Assembly: GCF_018729255.1 (NCBI RefSeq)
Contig: NZ_CP076061.1
Coordinates: 806,001-870,000 of the forward strand
Length of the DNA: 64,000 nucleotides
From: Cupriavidus sp. EM10
GTDB taxonomy: Bacteria > Pseudomonadota > Gammaproteobacteria > Burkholderiales > Burkholderiaceae
Direction: 5' to 3'
The position numbers and the translations under genes were made by a program. This document shows positions 1 through 8,985 of this stretch, in pieces. The notes below the pieces were generated by a model that was not told where the DNA came from, made no database searches, and saw only the letters and a program-made list of their open reading frames with translations. Positions within the stretch are counted from its first letter, which is position 1. The number at the start of each line of letters is the position of its first letter.

Positions 1-1716
1 AGCCTGGCGCACCTGCTCGAACGCGGCGCGCACGGCGTCGGCATCGCGCAGGTTCAGCACCACGCCGCCGATATCGCTCTTGTGCAGGATATGGCGCGAG
101 CAGATCTTGACGGCAACCGGGTAGCCGATCGATCCGGCGATCTCCACGGCCGCCTCGGCATCCTGCGCCACGCCGTGCGGCACCACGGGCACGCCGGCAT
201 CGGCCAGCAAGGCCATGGCTTCGGCTTCCGAGAGCGCGTTGGCGTCGGCCGGGACAGGCTGCGGCAGAGTCGGCAACGCTGGCGCCGTGTCATCGGCTTG
301 CGCGGTGGCTTCCATCGCAGCGGCCCGGGCCAACGCGGCCACGGCCTCCATCGTCTGGGCGGGTTCGCGGAACACCAGGCAGCCGCGCGCTTCCAGCCAT
401 TCGCGCTTGTCGGCGTCCATCACGCCGGAGATCAGCAGCGGCGCGGCGGCGGCATCGCTCTCCAGCGCGGTCACGGTGTCCTGGAACAGCGGCCACAGCC
501 GGGGCGCATTGACGCCGCCCGCCAGGAACGCCGCCACCGCGCCGTACTGGCCGCAGCGCGCCACGTTGGCCAGCGCGTCGACGAACACCTGCGGCTGCGC
601 CACCACCTGGCCGGTGACGTCGATGGGATTGGCGGTGCTGGCAAACGGAATGGCCGTGCGCAGCGCCTGTGCGGCGGCGTCCGGCATCGGGGGCAACGGC
701 AGGCCCAACGTCTCGGCGCTGTCGGCCATCATGATGCCCACGCCGCCCGATACCGTGACGATGGCCGCCGGCGCCACCGCATCGGCCGCCATGCCCGAGG
801 CCGATTGCCACTGGGCTGGCCGGCGCCCGCGCGCCAGCGTGTAGCCGAGCCGGAAGAATGTTTCGATCGTATGGGCGCGATGCACGCCGTATTCGTCGAA
901 CACTGCCTGATAGACGGCGTCCTCCCCCGCCAGGCTGGCCGTATGCGACTGCGCGGCACTGGCGCCAGCCGCCGTGGTGCCCACCTTGGCAATCACCACG
1001 GGCTTGCCGGCCGCGCGTGCGGCGGCCAGCGCGCGGCGCAGCCGCATGCCGTCGCGCGCCCCTTCGATATAGGCCAGGATCACGCGCGTCTGCGGATCGT
1101 TGGCCAGCCATTCAATCACGTCGGCCACCTGCAGCCCGGCCTCGTTGCCCGTGGTCACCCAATGACTCAGGCCCAGCCCTGCCTCGCGCGCCAGCGCAAA
1201 CGCATAGGCGCCAAACGCGCCGCTCTGGCTGACCAGGCCCACCTGCCCGACCGGCGGCACGCCGCTGAGTGGAATCGGCGAAAACGTGGCGAACATGCGC
1301 TCGCCCAGGTTCATCGCGCCCAGGCAGTTGGGGCCCAGCAATTGCACGCCGTGGGCGCGGGCCTGCGTGGCCAGTGCGTTCTGCAGGGCATCGCCGCCGC
1401 TGACCTCGGCAAAGCCCGAGGTGAACACCACGGCGGCCCGGGTTCCGGCCTGGCCCAGTTGCGCCATCACGTCGGGCGCGGCGGGCGCCGGCACGGCCAC
1501 GATGGCCAGGTCCACGGGTTCGCCGATATCGGCCACCGACGCATAGGCGCGCAGCCCCTGCACGGTCTCGGCACCGGGATTCACCGGGAACACGCGACCG
1601 CCATAGCCAAGCTCGGCCAGCAGGCGAAGCGGCACGCCGCCCACCTTTTCGGGCTGCGTTGATGCACCGACCACCGCGATCGATCGCGGGCACAACAAGG
1701 GCTGCAGGTCCAGCAT
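1..1716 (-). CDS. Acyl-CoA synthetase (ADP-forming) / acetate-CoA ligase family, 3' end outside window
   Basis: Open for 572 codons from an ATG at 1716 to the window edge, so the C-terminus is missing; relatives are about 700 residues. The N-terminus (LLCPRSIAVVGAS) is a CoA-binding Rossmann domain. It is followed by a succinyl-CoA-ligase-like domain containing SHTASLAG, and near the left edge by an ATP-grasp domain (VAVKICSRHILHKSDIGGV). This order is typical of fused alpha-beta NDP-forming acyl-CoA synthetases that convert an acid, ATP and CoA to acyl-CoA, ADP and phosphate. It lies 76 bp behind the IclR gene on the same strand, so the two are probably co-transcribed. The acid used cannot be read from the sequence. 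Confidence 0.88.
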   Translation of the reverse strand, partial: MLDLQPLLCPRSIAVVGASTQPEKVGGVPLRLLAELGYGGRVFPVNPGAETVQGLRAYASVADIGEPVDLAIVAVPAPAAPDVMAQLGQAGTRAAVVFTSGFAEVSGGDALQNALATQARAHGVQLLGPNCLGAMNLGERMFATFSPIPLSGVPPVGQVGLVSQSGAFGAYAFALAREAGLGLSHWVTTGNEAGLQVADVIEWLANDPQTRVILAYIEGARDGMRLRRALAAARAAGKPVVIAKVGTTAAGASAAQSHTASLAGEDAVYQAVFDEYGVHRAHTIETFFRLGYTLARGRRPAQWQSASGMAADAVAPAAIVTVSGGVGIMMADSAETLGLPLPPMPDAAAQALRTAIPFASTANPIDVTGQVVAQPQVFVDALANVARCGQYGAVAAFLAGGVNAPRLWPLFQDTVTALESDAAAAPLLISGVMDADKREWLEARGCLVFREPAQTMEAVAALARAAAMEATAQADDTAPALPTLPQPVPADANALSEAEAMALLADAGVPVVPHGVAQDAEAAVEIAGSIGYPVAVKICSRHILHKSDIGGVVLNLRDADAVRAAFEQVRQA

Positions 1717-1792
1717 GGTGTCTCCGTTGATGACACCGCGGTACGTGCCACGGCGTTCTGTCGTGCGGGCGATCCGGGCCCGCGCCCGGCGG

Positions 1793-2605
1793 CTAGCGTC
1801 CCACGCCGGCCATGTTCTCGATGGCGCGCACCATCTCGCGCAGCAGCGGCGCCACGCGTTTTTCCATCATCCCGCGCCTGACGCGCAGGCCCGGCAGCGC
1901 GCAGTTGAACAGCAGCGGCCGGTTCAGGTACGCGATGCGCGAATGGACGCCCACGCCGTGGATATCCTCGCCGGCATCGCCTTCGTTGAGCGTGAAGCCG
2001 CGCTTGGGGTAGTGCGCCACGTTGTGGCAGACCGTCTCGTAGCACACGCCGAATTCCTCCGGCCGCTCGGTGCGCGCCAGCATCATCAGCTTCTCGAACT
2101 CGCTCTTCGACTGCGTGCAGAGAAAGGCCCGGCCCATCGCCGTGGTCAGCACCGAGCGCACCGCACCCACCGCCGGCCGCGCCGACGTGCCTTCCAGGTG
2201 CGTGCACGATTCCAGGTACGTCACATCGAGCCGGTGCGCCACGCCCATCGACACGGCGCCCTCCACCTCGTTGGCCAGCGCCTGCATCAGCGGCCGGGCC
2301 AGATGGCGCACCTGCAGGCCGGCCAGGTACGGATAGCCCAGCGCCAGCACCTGCGCGCCCACGAAGTACTTGTCGAGCTTCGGGTCCCAATCGAGATAGC
2401 CGAGCTCGAACAGCGTGCGGCAGATGCGCGACACCGTGGCGCGCGGCAGCTGCAAGCGCTGCGACAGTTCGCCATTGCCCAGCGGACGCGGGTCGTCGAT
2501 AAAGCAGCGCAGCAGCGCAAACCCCTTGGCCAGCAGCCCGCCGAACGAAGGATCTTCGCGGCGGCGTTCGGCAATGAATTGTTCGACCGGGGTGTTCATG
2601 GGCAT
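1793..2605 (-). CDS. IclR-family transcriptional regulator (PcaR/PobR-like)
   Basis: About 270 residues with an N-terminal winged helix (GNGELSQRLQLPRATVSRIC) and a C-terminal IclR effector domain ending in GVGVHSRIAYLNRPLLFNC. I chose the ATG at 2605 because AGGAG sits five bases upstream of it; the frame is open to an ATG at 2644, but that start lacks a ribosome site. Members control aromatic and other acid catabolism. The co-directional acyl-CoA synthetase behind it is the obvious target. A perfect IclR-type palindrome lies upstream at 2665-2683, so autoregulation is likely. Confidence 0.88.
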   Translation of the reverse strand: MPMNTPVEQFIAERRREDPSFGGLLAKGFALLRCFIDDPRPLGNGELSQRLQLPRATVSRICRTLFELGYLDWDPKLDKYFVGAQVLALGYPYLAGLQVRHLARPLMQALANEVEGAVSMGVAHRLDVTYLESCTHLEGTSARPAVGAVRSVLTTAMGRAFLCTQSKSEFEKLMMLARTERPEEFGVCYETVCHNVAHYPKRGFTLNEGDAGEDIHGVGVHSRIAYLNRPLLFNCALPGLRVRRGMMEKRVAPLLREMVRAIENMAGVGR

Positions 2606-2664
2606 GTCGTCTCCTGGATTCCAGTTTGGGCGCCGATTCGACATCGTGTCAAAAAGCGGAACGA

Positions 2665-2683
2665 ATTTCCATATATTGGAAAT
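2665..2683. promoter_or_regulatory. Candidate IclR operator palindrome
   Basis: ATTTCCATATATTGGAAAT is a perfect 7-bp inverted repeat with a 5-bp AT spacer, located between the divergent IclR and TetR genes. Established E. coli IclR sites have the same TGGAAA/TTTCCA half-sites. The site is 60 bp upstream of the chosen IclR start and about 90 bp from the TetR start, so it could serve both directions. Confidence 0.6.
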
Positions 2684-2770
2684 CCGGGGCGTAAACCCTG
2701 ACTTGACGGTGCGCGGGGCCGAACCTTAAGGTGCAAAACCGAATCCGAATTCGCATACGGAAAACTGCCC

Positions 2771-3454
2771 ATGCAAGCCGCTTACCCAGGTAGCGATACC
2801 GCCACGTCCGCGTCGGGCTTTCCGCGCGTCGATACCTCGTCCATCCTCCAGCCGCCGCGCCAGCGCCGGGCCCGGGAGACCGAACAGGCCCTGCTGTCGG
2901 CCGGGCGCCAGTTGCTGGCCGAGCGGGATTTCGCGGCCGTCTCGGTGGCGCAGATCGCGGCGGCGTGCCAGGTGTCGGTGGGCGCGTTCTACGGCCGCTT
3001 CCGCGACAAGATGGCGTTCTTCGATGCGCTGCGGGCGTCGGTGATGGAGGAATCCGATGCATCCGTGGCGCGTTACATGGCCGAGCACCGCTGGCAGGAA
3101 GCCCCGGCGGCCCAGATCCTCGACAAGACCATGCGCTTCATGGTCAACGGGTGCCGCAACAACCGTGGTGTGATTCGCGCATCACTAAAGCACGCGACCA
3201 CGCACCCCGAGCAATGGCTGCCGCACCAGAAGAACGGCCAGGCGCTGATCGACAGGCTGGTAATCCTGCTGGTGCCGCGCCTGTCCGGCCCTGCCGACGA
3301 AGCCGAACTGCGCGTGCGATTTGCGATGCAGATGGTGTTCGGGATGCTGGTCAATGCCGTGCTGAACAACCCGGGCCCGCTGCATCTGGACGACGAACGC
3401 CTGCCGGGCGAGATGGCACGCATGGTCGGCCGCTACCTGGGCATCGACGCCTGA
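2771..3454 (+). CDS. TetR/AcrR-family transcriptional regulator
   Basis: A 227-residue protein. After a roughly 35-residue leader comes a TetR helix-turn-helix (ALLSAGRQLLAERDFAAVSV, then AQIAAACQVSVGAFYGRFRD), followed by an all-helical ligand domain. The recognition helix GAFYGRF matches the family pattern. It is divergent from the IclR gene and is followed after 114 bp by a Bug receptor on the same strand, which it may regulate. The ligand is unknown. Confidence 0.87.
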   Translation: MQAAYPGSDTATSASGFPRVDTSSILQPPRQRRARETEQALLSAGRQLLAERDFAAVSVAQIAAACQVSVGAFYGRFRDKMAFFDALRASVMEESDASVARYMAEHRWQEAPAAQILDKTMRFMVNGCRNNRGVIRASLKHATTHPEQWLPHQKNGQALIDRLVILLVPRLSGPADEAELRVRFAMQMVFGMLVNAVLNNPGPLHLDDERLPGEMARMVGRYLGIDA

Positions 3455-3568
3455 CCCGGCCCCGGTCCAACCCACATTCCCTCGCTTCATCCGTCCAACC
3501 GCCCGTATCAGCCGCAGCCATAGCGGCATGTCTGGCACCAGACCGGGCACAAAAAGAGGAGACACACC

Positions 3569-4575
3569 ATGAAGCATTCCACGCTGCCGCGCCGCCGCTG
3601 GGTGGTACGCGCTGCCTGCGCTGCCGGCGCGGCGTTGTCGCTTTTGCCGCTCGGCGCGTTCGCGCAGGGCGATTACCCCACCAAACCGATCCGCATGGTG
3701 GTGCCGTACCCGGCCGGCGGGCTGACCGACACGCTGGCGCGCCAGATAGCCGACGGGCTGTCCAAGCGGCTGGGCCAGCCCGTGGTGGTCGAAAACAAGA
3801 GCGGGGCGGGCGGCATCATCGGCACCGATTTCGTCGCCAAGTCGGCGCCCGACGGCTATACGCTGCTGATGACGATTCCGGGGCCGATCACTGCCAATCT
3901 GGCGCTCTACAAGAAGCTGCCCTACGACCCGCGCACCGACCTGCGCCCGATCTCGGACGTGGCGATGGCCCGGACGGTGCTGGCCGTCAACAGCGCCGTG
4001 CCGGTCAAGACCGTCAACGAGCTGATCACCTACGCGAAGAAGGAACCCGGCAAGCTGCGCATGGGCTCCTGGGGCCGGGCACCCAGCCGCACACGATCCA
4101 GGCCTACATGGACAAGACCTATGGGGTCGACATCCTGCACGTGCCGTATCGCGGCGAAGGCCCGATGGTTTCCGACCTGCTGGCGGGCCAGGTGAACGTG
4201 ACGATCGGATCGGTCACCACGTTGCGCCAGCACATCGCCACCGGCAAGCTGCGTCCGCTGGCCGTGGCCGGCACCACGCGCGCCAGGGCGCTGCCGGACG
4301 TGCCGACGTTCGCCGAGGCCGGCTATGGCGATGCGGCCTACAAGCTCGTCGGCCCGACCACGCTGCTGGCGCCGGCCAAGACGCCCGAAGCCATCGTCGA
4401 GCGCCTGGGCCGCGAAGTGGCGACGCTGGTCAAGACGCCGGAGATGCAGGCCAAGATCGACGAAATGGGCGCCGAGCCGATGGGCAACATGCCGTCCGAA
4501 GCGGAACGTGCCTACAAGGCCTATCTGCCGGTGGTGCTGAAGCTGACGGCCGACACCGGCGTGACGCTCGACTGA
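3569..4575 (+). CDS. Bug/TctC-family periplasmic receptor, frame broken by one missing base
   Basis: A tripartite tricarboxylate transporter substrate-binding protein of the Bug family. It has a signal peptide (cleavage near AFAQG), then the family hallmarks YPTKPIRMVVPYPAGGLTDT, VVENKSGAGG and KSAPDGYTLL. The frame breaks near 4076: the N-terminal part reads into noise after KLRMGSWG, and the following frame resumes with TQPHTIQAYMDKTYGVD, then HVPYRGEGPM and so on to a stop at 4575. Length 1007 bp is one short of a multiple of three, so restoring one C in the GGCCGGGC stretch gives a normal 335-residue protein. A good ribosome site (GAGGAGAC) precedes the ATG. No TctA/TctB membrane genes are nearby, as usual for orphan Bug receptors. 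The ligand is unknown. Confidence 0.88.
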
Positions 4576-4723
4576 CTTCGGCGCAATACATGCCGGGACG
4601 CACATAAGCGCCGCCGGCATGCAGCGAAACCATGGCCGTCATGAATTCCCGCGGGCCTTGCTGGGCCCGCGGCATGCGGCGGACTAGAATCGCGCCATTC
4701 CTTCCTTGCAGGTTGCTCTCACC

Positions 4724-5398
4724 ATGGCCACGCTCTTCCTGGTCCGTCACGGCCAAGCCTCGTTTGGCGCCGCCAACTACGATTGCCTGTCGGATGTCGG
4801 GCGCCAGCAGGCCCGGTGGCTTGGCGAGTACTTCGCAAGCCGGGGTATCGCGTTCAAGCGCGTGGTGGCTGGCTCGCTGGTACGCCAGCAGGACACCGCC
4901 ACCGAAATCCTCAACGGCATGGGTGCCGCCGGGACGACCGTCGAAACGCACACTGGCCTGAACGAATACGACGGCGAAGCGCTGTATCGCAGCTTCACCA
5001 ATGGCGCCGATCATCGCGCCCACCAGAATGGCGACTACCAGGACTACTGGCGCACGTTCCGCGCGGCGTTCGCGGCGTGGACGCAGGACCAGCTGACCGG
5101 CATGCCCGAAAGCTGGGGCGAGTTCGGCGCGCGTATGCAGGCCGCGTTGTCCACCGCCACCGAAGGCGCGGCGCGCGAGGATGCGCTGCTGGTGGTCAGT
5201 TCCGGCGGCGCCATCGGCCGCGCCGTTGCCGATCTGCTGGGCGCACCCACGCAGACCGCCATCGAACTGAACCTGCAGTTCCGCAACACCGGCTTCTGCG
5301 AACTGATCGTCGGACGCGGCACGCAGCGCCTGCTGAGCTTCAACAACGTGCCGCACCTGGAACACCCGGAGCGGCGTCGCGCCATCACGTTTGCCTGA
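4724..5398 (+). CDS. Histidine-phosphatase-superfamily protein (phosphoglycerate-mutase fold)
   Basis: A 224-residue protein starting MATLFLVRHGQAS, with the phosphate-accepting His at residue 9 in the RHG motif. An in-frame ATG 18 bp earlier is less likely, since the RHG motif normally lies within the first ten residues. The family acid appears in GLNEYDGEAL. The place where the second catalytic His is normally found (a VSHGG-like motif) reads VVSSGGAIGR, so that His is Ser here. Function could therefore be altered or the protein may belong to a Ser-containing subclass. It follows the Bug gene by about 150 bp and converges with the LysE gene. Confidence 0.85.
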   Translation: MATLFLVRHGQASFGAANYDCLSDVGRQQARWLGEYFASRGIAFKRVVAGSLVRQQDTATEILNGMGAAGTTVETHTGLNEYDGEALYRSFTNGADHRAHQNGDYQDYWRTFRAAFAAWTQDQLTGMPESWGEFGARMQAALSTATEGAAREDALLVVSSGGAIGRAVADLLGAPTQTAIELNLQFRNTGFCELIVGRGTQRLLSFNNVPHLEHPERRRAITFA

Positions 5399-5407
5399 CC
5401 GGCCCGG

Positions 5408-6034
5408 CTAGCGCTGCGACAGCGCCAGCTTGCCGGCCAGCGCCAGGAATACCGTTCCCGCAAACCAGTTCACGGCGCGCTGCACGCGTGCCGAGCGCAT
5501 CAGCACGCGGCCGAACAGGCCCGAGAACCACGCGATGGACCCGAACACCAGCAGCGTGGCCACGATGAACGTGAAGCCCAGCACCATGATCTGCAGCGCC
5601 ACGTGACCCTGCTTCGCGTTGACGAACTGCGGCAGGAACGCCAGGAAGAAAATCACCACCTTGGGATTGGTCAGGTTCATGACCACGCCGCGCAGGTACA
5701 TGTTCTTGACGGGCCGGGCCGCCGCATCGCCCTTGCCGATATCGCCGACCGGGGCGCGGAACGCCTGCCACGCCAGGTACACAAGGTAGAGCGCGCCTGC
5801 GATCTTCAGCACCGTGAAGGCCACAGCCGATGCCGCCAGCAGCGCGGCCAGCCCCACCGCCACCACCGCCGTATGGACCAGCAGGCCCGTGCACAGGCCC
5901 AGCACCACGGTCAGGCCGGCACGCGTGCCGTGCATCGCCGATTGCAACAGGACGAAGATATTGTCGGGCCCCGGCGCCAGGCTCAGCAGGACGGCAATCC
6001 CCAGGAAAGGCAGCAACGTTTCTAGCGGCGGCAT
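5408..6034 (-). CDS. LysE/RhtB-family amino-acid or metabolite exporter
   Basis: 208 residues from the ATG at 6034 (MPPLETLLPFLGIAVLLSLA); the frame stays open upstream, but family members start here. Six hydrophobic segments are visible. Family motifs are present: LAPGPDNIFVLLQSA near the N-terminus and GVVMNLTNPKVVIFFLAFLP in the middle. RhtB proteins export homoserine, threonine, lysine or related compounds through the inner membrane by proton exchange. The gene converges with the histidine phosphatase gene ten bases away and is divergent from the lipoprotein hydrolase. Confidence 0.9.
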   Translation of the reverse strand: MPPLETLLPFLGIAVLLSLAPGPDNIFVLLQSAMHGTRAGLTVVLGLCTGLLVHTAVVAVGLAALLAASAVAFTVLKIAGALYLVYLAWQAFRAPVGDIGKGDAAARPVKNMYLRGVVMNLTNPKVVIFFLAFLPQFVNAKQGHVALQIMVLGFTFIVATLLVFGSIAWFSGLFGRVLMRSARVQRAVNWFAGTVFLALAGKLALSQR

Positions 6035-6224
6035 GCGGTGCTCCGTGACATGAGAGCCGCCATGGTAGACCATCGTCGCGGCTCGCGGTAACAACCGCTT
6101 TTCGACCGAATCGATCAATCCATTCAAACAATCAATTTATCAGCACAATCCTCGCCGCCTATATTCGAGTCGCCTTCCGCGCATGACGGGACGGCCATCC
6201 GAAAACAAATACGAGGAGACATCG

Positions 6225-8399
6225 ATGGAAGCACGTGCACATGGGCGGCACGCGGCGGCGCTCGCCCTTGCGGCAACGGTAACGCTGCTCGCGGCCTGCG
6301 GTGGCAGCGATGACAACAACGGCGGCAGCAACGCCGGCAGCGGCGGCAACACTGGCACCGGCAACGGCGCGGCCAAGACCCCTGCCGTGACGCTGAAGAT
6401 CACCGGCACGCAGGATTTCGCCGGCACCTACGGCAGCGTGGGCCAGTACGAGCAGGTCACCGGCACCGTCAGCGGCGAAGTGGATCCCAAGGATCCGAAG
6501 AACGCCATCATCCAGGCCCTGGCGCTGGCGCCGGTCAATGCCAACGGCATGGTCGAGTATTCGGCCGACTTCGTCATGCTCAAGCCCAAGGACATGAGCA
6601 AGGCCAGCGGCGTGCTGCGCTACGACGCGCCCAACCGGGGCAACATCCTCACAATGCCCAACCCGGCCGCCACGCCCAGCGACGCGGTGTACATGGAGCG
6701 CGGCTACGTGCTGCTCTATTCGGCCTGGCAGGGCGACGTGCCAAAGTCCACGCCCGCGCGCCTGACCGTGACGGTGCCCGTGGCAAAGAACGCCGACGGC
6801 ACGTCGATCACCGGCACCTATCGGTCGGAACTGGTGCCCACGGCCGCCACGCCGATGATGTCGCTGCCCGGCGGCGTGTTCAACGGCACGATGCTGCCCT
6901 ATGCGCCCGCCAGCCTCGACAACACCCAGCCCGGCTATTCGCTGACCCGGCGCATCAACGAGACCGATCCGCGCGTGGCCATCCCGGCCAGCGACTGGAA
7001 GTTCGCCCGATGCGATACCGGCAACCCGTTCCCGGGCACCGCCGACCCGGCCAATGTCTGCCTGCGCGGCGGCTTCGATCCGCAATACCTGTATGAGCTG
7101 GTCTACGTGGCCAAGGACCCGAAGGTCATGGGCGTGGGCTTGGCCGCGCTGCGCGATACGGTCAGTTTCTTCCGCAACAAGGCCGCGGACAGCGCCGGCA
7201 CGCCGAACCCGCTGGCCGGACGCATCCGCTACGCCATCGGCCAGGGCACTTCGCAGTCGGGCAATGCGATGAAGACGTTCCTGCACCTCGGCTTCAACCA
7301 GGCGCTGGACGGCTCGAAGGTGTTCGACGGCATCTACGCCCACGTGGCCGCGCGGCAAACCAATATCAACACGCGCTTTGCGGTGCCGGGCGGCGGCGGC
7401 GGCCTGCGCACCGACCACACGGCATTCGGCCAGACCGCGCCGCGCGGGCTCGATTCGAACTACGTGGACGATATCTCGGGCAAGACCGGTGGCGTGATGT
7501 CGCGCTGCTCGGCCAGCAATACCTGCCCGAAGTTCTTCCTCGGGTTGTCCGGCACCGAGTTCTGGCAACTGCAGGGATCGCCGGTGCTGACGGACGCCAA
7601 CGGCTTCCGCGACCTGAAGCAGCCCGACAACGTCCGCATCTACTACTACACGGGCACACAGCACGGCGGCGCGGGCGGCGCCAGCAGCATCGCGTTCGCC
7701 CCTACGCGCAACGTCTATCCGGCCGGCACCGTGATCCACCACAACGACACGTTCCGCGCGCTGTTCATCGACCTGGAGGACTGGGTGGTAAAGGGCTCGG
7801 CGCCACCGGCCAGCCAGGTGCCGGCATTGGCCGATGGCACGCTGGTGCGGCCCGCCAGCCTGACGCTGCCGGCGATGAAGGGGGTAAGCTGGCCGGTGTC
7901 TGGCGTATCGACCCCGATTCCGGACTTCCAGTACCTGGCGCGCTACAACGGCTATCCGCTGCTGGATTTCGGCCCGCAGTACCGGCGCGAGGATGAGTCG
8001 GGCATCGCCACGATCCTGCCGCCTGCCTACCTGAACCGCGATTACGCGATCCTGGTGCCGCAGACCGATCCGTCGACCGGCATTCCGCGTGCGGGGATCC
8101 GCAGCGTGGAAGCCCGGGCCCCGATCGGGACCAGCCTGGAGTTCAACTACGTGGCCACGGCGGGCATTGTCGACCTGTCGAACCTGACCGGATCGTTCAT
8201 CCCGTTCCACAAGACCGAAGCCGCGCGGATTGCCGCCGGCGACGGGCGCCCGTCGCTGGAATCGCTGTATACCAACCAGGCGGGCTATGTGGCGGCGGTG
8301 ACCACGGCAGCCAACGACCTGGTGGCGCAACGCTTCCTCTTGCAACGCGATGCCGACGCGATCATTGCCCGTGCGGTCGCGAACCCTGTGCTGCCCTGA
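6225..8399 (+). CDS. Lipoprotein alpha/beta-hydrolase domain protein (PF20091-like)
   Basis: A 724-residue protein. The ATG at 6225 has GAGGAG ten bases upstream. It opens with a lipoprotein signal (LALAATVTLLAAC, lipobox LLAAC) and then a Gly/Asn/Ser linker, so it is probably anchored to a membrane facing the periplasm. Around residue 345 the segment GQGTSQSGNAMKTFLHLGF matches the GxSQSG nucleophile region of the large uncharacterised alpha/beta-hydrolase-domain family (often annotated only by domain). A likely catalytic His region is GTQHGGAGGAS. The substrate is unknown; an esterase or lactonase role is an inference. Confidence 0.8.
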   Translation: MEARAHGRHAAALALAATVTLLAACGGSDDNNGGSNAGSGGNTGTGNGAAKTPAVTLKITGTQDFAGTYGSVGQYEQVTGTVSGEVDPKDPKNAIIQALALAPVNANGMVEYSADFVMLKPKDMSKASGVLRYDAPNRGNILTMPNPAATPSDAVYMERGYVLLYSAWQGDVPKSTPARLTVTVPVAKNADGTSITGTYRSELVPTAATPMMSLPGGVFNGTMLPYAPASLDNTQPGYSLTRRINETDPRVAIPASDWKFARCDTGNPFPGTADPANVCLRGGFDPQYLYELVYVAKDPKVMGVGLAALRDTVSFFRNKAADSAGTPNPLAGRIRYAIGQGTSQSGNAMKTFLHLGFNQALDGSKVFDGIYAHVAARQTNINTRFAVPGGGGGLRTDHTAFGQTAPRGLDSNYVDDISGKTGGVMSRCSASNTCPKFFLGLSGTEFWQLQGSPVLTDANGFRDLKQPDNVRIYYYTGTQHGGAGGASSIAFAPTRNVYPAGTVIHHNDTFRALFIDLEDWVVKGSAPPASQVPALADGTLVRPASLTLPAMKGVSWPVSGVSTPIPDFQYLARYNGYPLLDFGPQYRREDESGIATILPPAYLNRDYAILVPQTDPSTGIPRAGIRSVEARAPIGTSLEFNYVATAGIVDLSNLTGSFIPFHKTEAARIAAGDGRPSLESLYTNQAGYVAAVTTAANDLVAQRFLLQRDADAIIARAVANPVLP

Positions 8400-8425
8400 C
8401 GCGGCAGGGCGCCGGGCGGGGCGGC

Positions 8426-8707
8426 CTACATCAGGCGCGCAATCGCCTCTGCCCGGATCGACTCGGCCTTGGCCTTCAGGCGCAGCGCGATGTCGGCGCC
8501 GCGCTCGTTGGCCACGCGCTCGATAAAGGCGGACCGCAGCACGTCGTTCAGCGTGGCGACGTGCGACGCTTCGCAGAACATCTTCCAGGCCATCGGCTGG
8601 CCGCTGTATTCGTCGCGCCGGCGCAGCATGGCCGCATCGATGGCGGCAACGATGGCGGCATCGCGCACGATGACGGGGTTCGTGTGGGCGGCAAGGGTCT
8701 GGAACAT
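8426..8707 (-). CDS. Hypothetical protein, 93 residues
   Basis: Read from MFQTLAAHTNPVIVRDAAIV at 8707; the frame is open further upstream to 8824, but GGGAGACC just before 8707 is the better ribosome site. It is Ala/Arg rich, helical in appearance, soluble, with no signal peptide or recognisable domain; the segment SGQPMAWKMFCEASHVATLN is the most distinctive. Codon use resembles its neighbours. It converges with the lipoprotein hydrolase gene. I do not recognise it. Confidence 0.6.
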   Translation of the reverse strand: MFQTLAAHTNPVIVRDAAIVAAIDAAMLRRRDEYSGQPMAWKMFCEASHVATLNDVLRSAFIERVANERGADIALRLKAKAESIRAEAIARLM

Positions 8708-8934
8708 GATGGTCTCCCGGTCGGCAAGTCTGGCGCTGCGTTTCAAGCCGTGTTCTCCGATCCGGTTCTGCAAACGACATGCCAATATCGGCAGGCCGGC
8801 CCGGTATCCATACCCGCGTTTCAATCGGCCTCCCCGCCAAGGCGCGCCACACCGTGATTCCGGGAACCGTTACCCCACTTCAGACGGGCGCCTGCCGGCC
8901 CTGAAATCCACTGCCGGTAGCGGTCCGGCAAACA

Positions 8935-8963
8935 AAAAAGGCGTTACGGGTTACGTAACGCCT
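8935..8963 (-). terminator. Rho-independent terminator of the DPYLDGAR repeat gene
   Basis: Stem GGCGTTAC / GTAACGCC with a seven-base loop, followed on the minus strand by a run of six T. It lies 23 bp after the stop of the gene at 8986-9396. Confidence 0.8.
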
Positions 8964-8985
8964 TGCTCGTTCCGGGTAACAGCCA

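Noticed and set aside
82..1662. Plus-strand open frame of 526 codons at the left end
   Set aside because: It is antisense to the acyl-CoA synthetase gene, is rich in His/Arg/Gly with no domain, and arises from the high GC content.
3569..4575. Calling the broken Bug gene a pseudogene
   Set aside because: The break matches the window-wide single-base deletion pattern, and both halves keep all family motifs.
6159..8852. Minus-strand open frame of 897 codons
   Set aside because: It lies opposite the lipoprotein hydrolase, which has a lipobox, ribosome site and family motif. The antisense frame has none.
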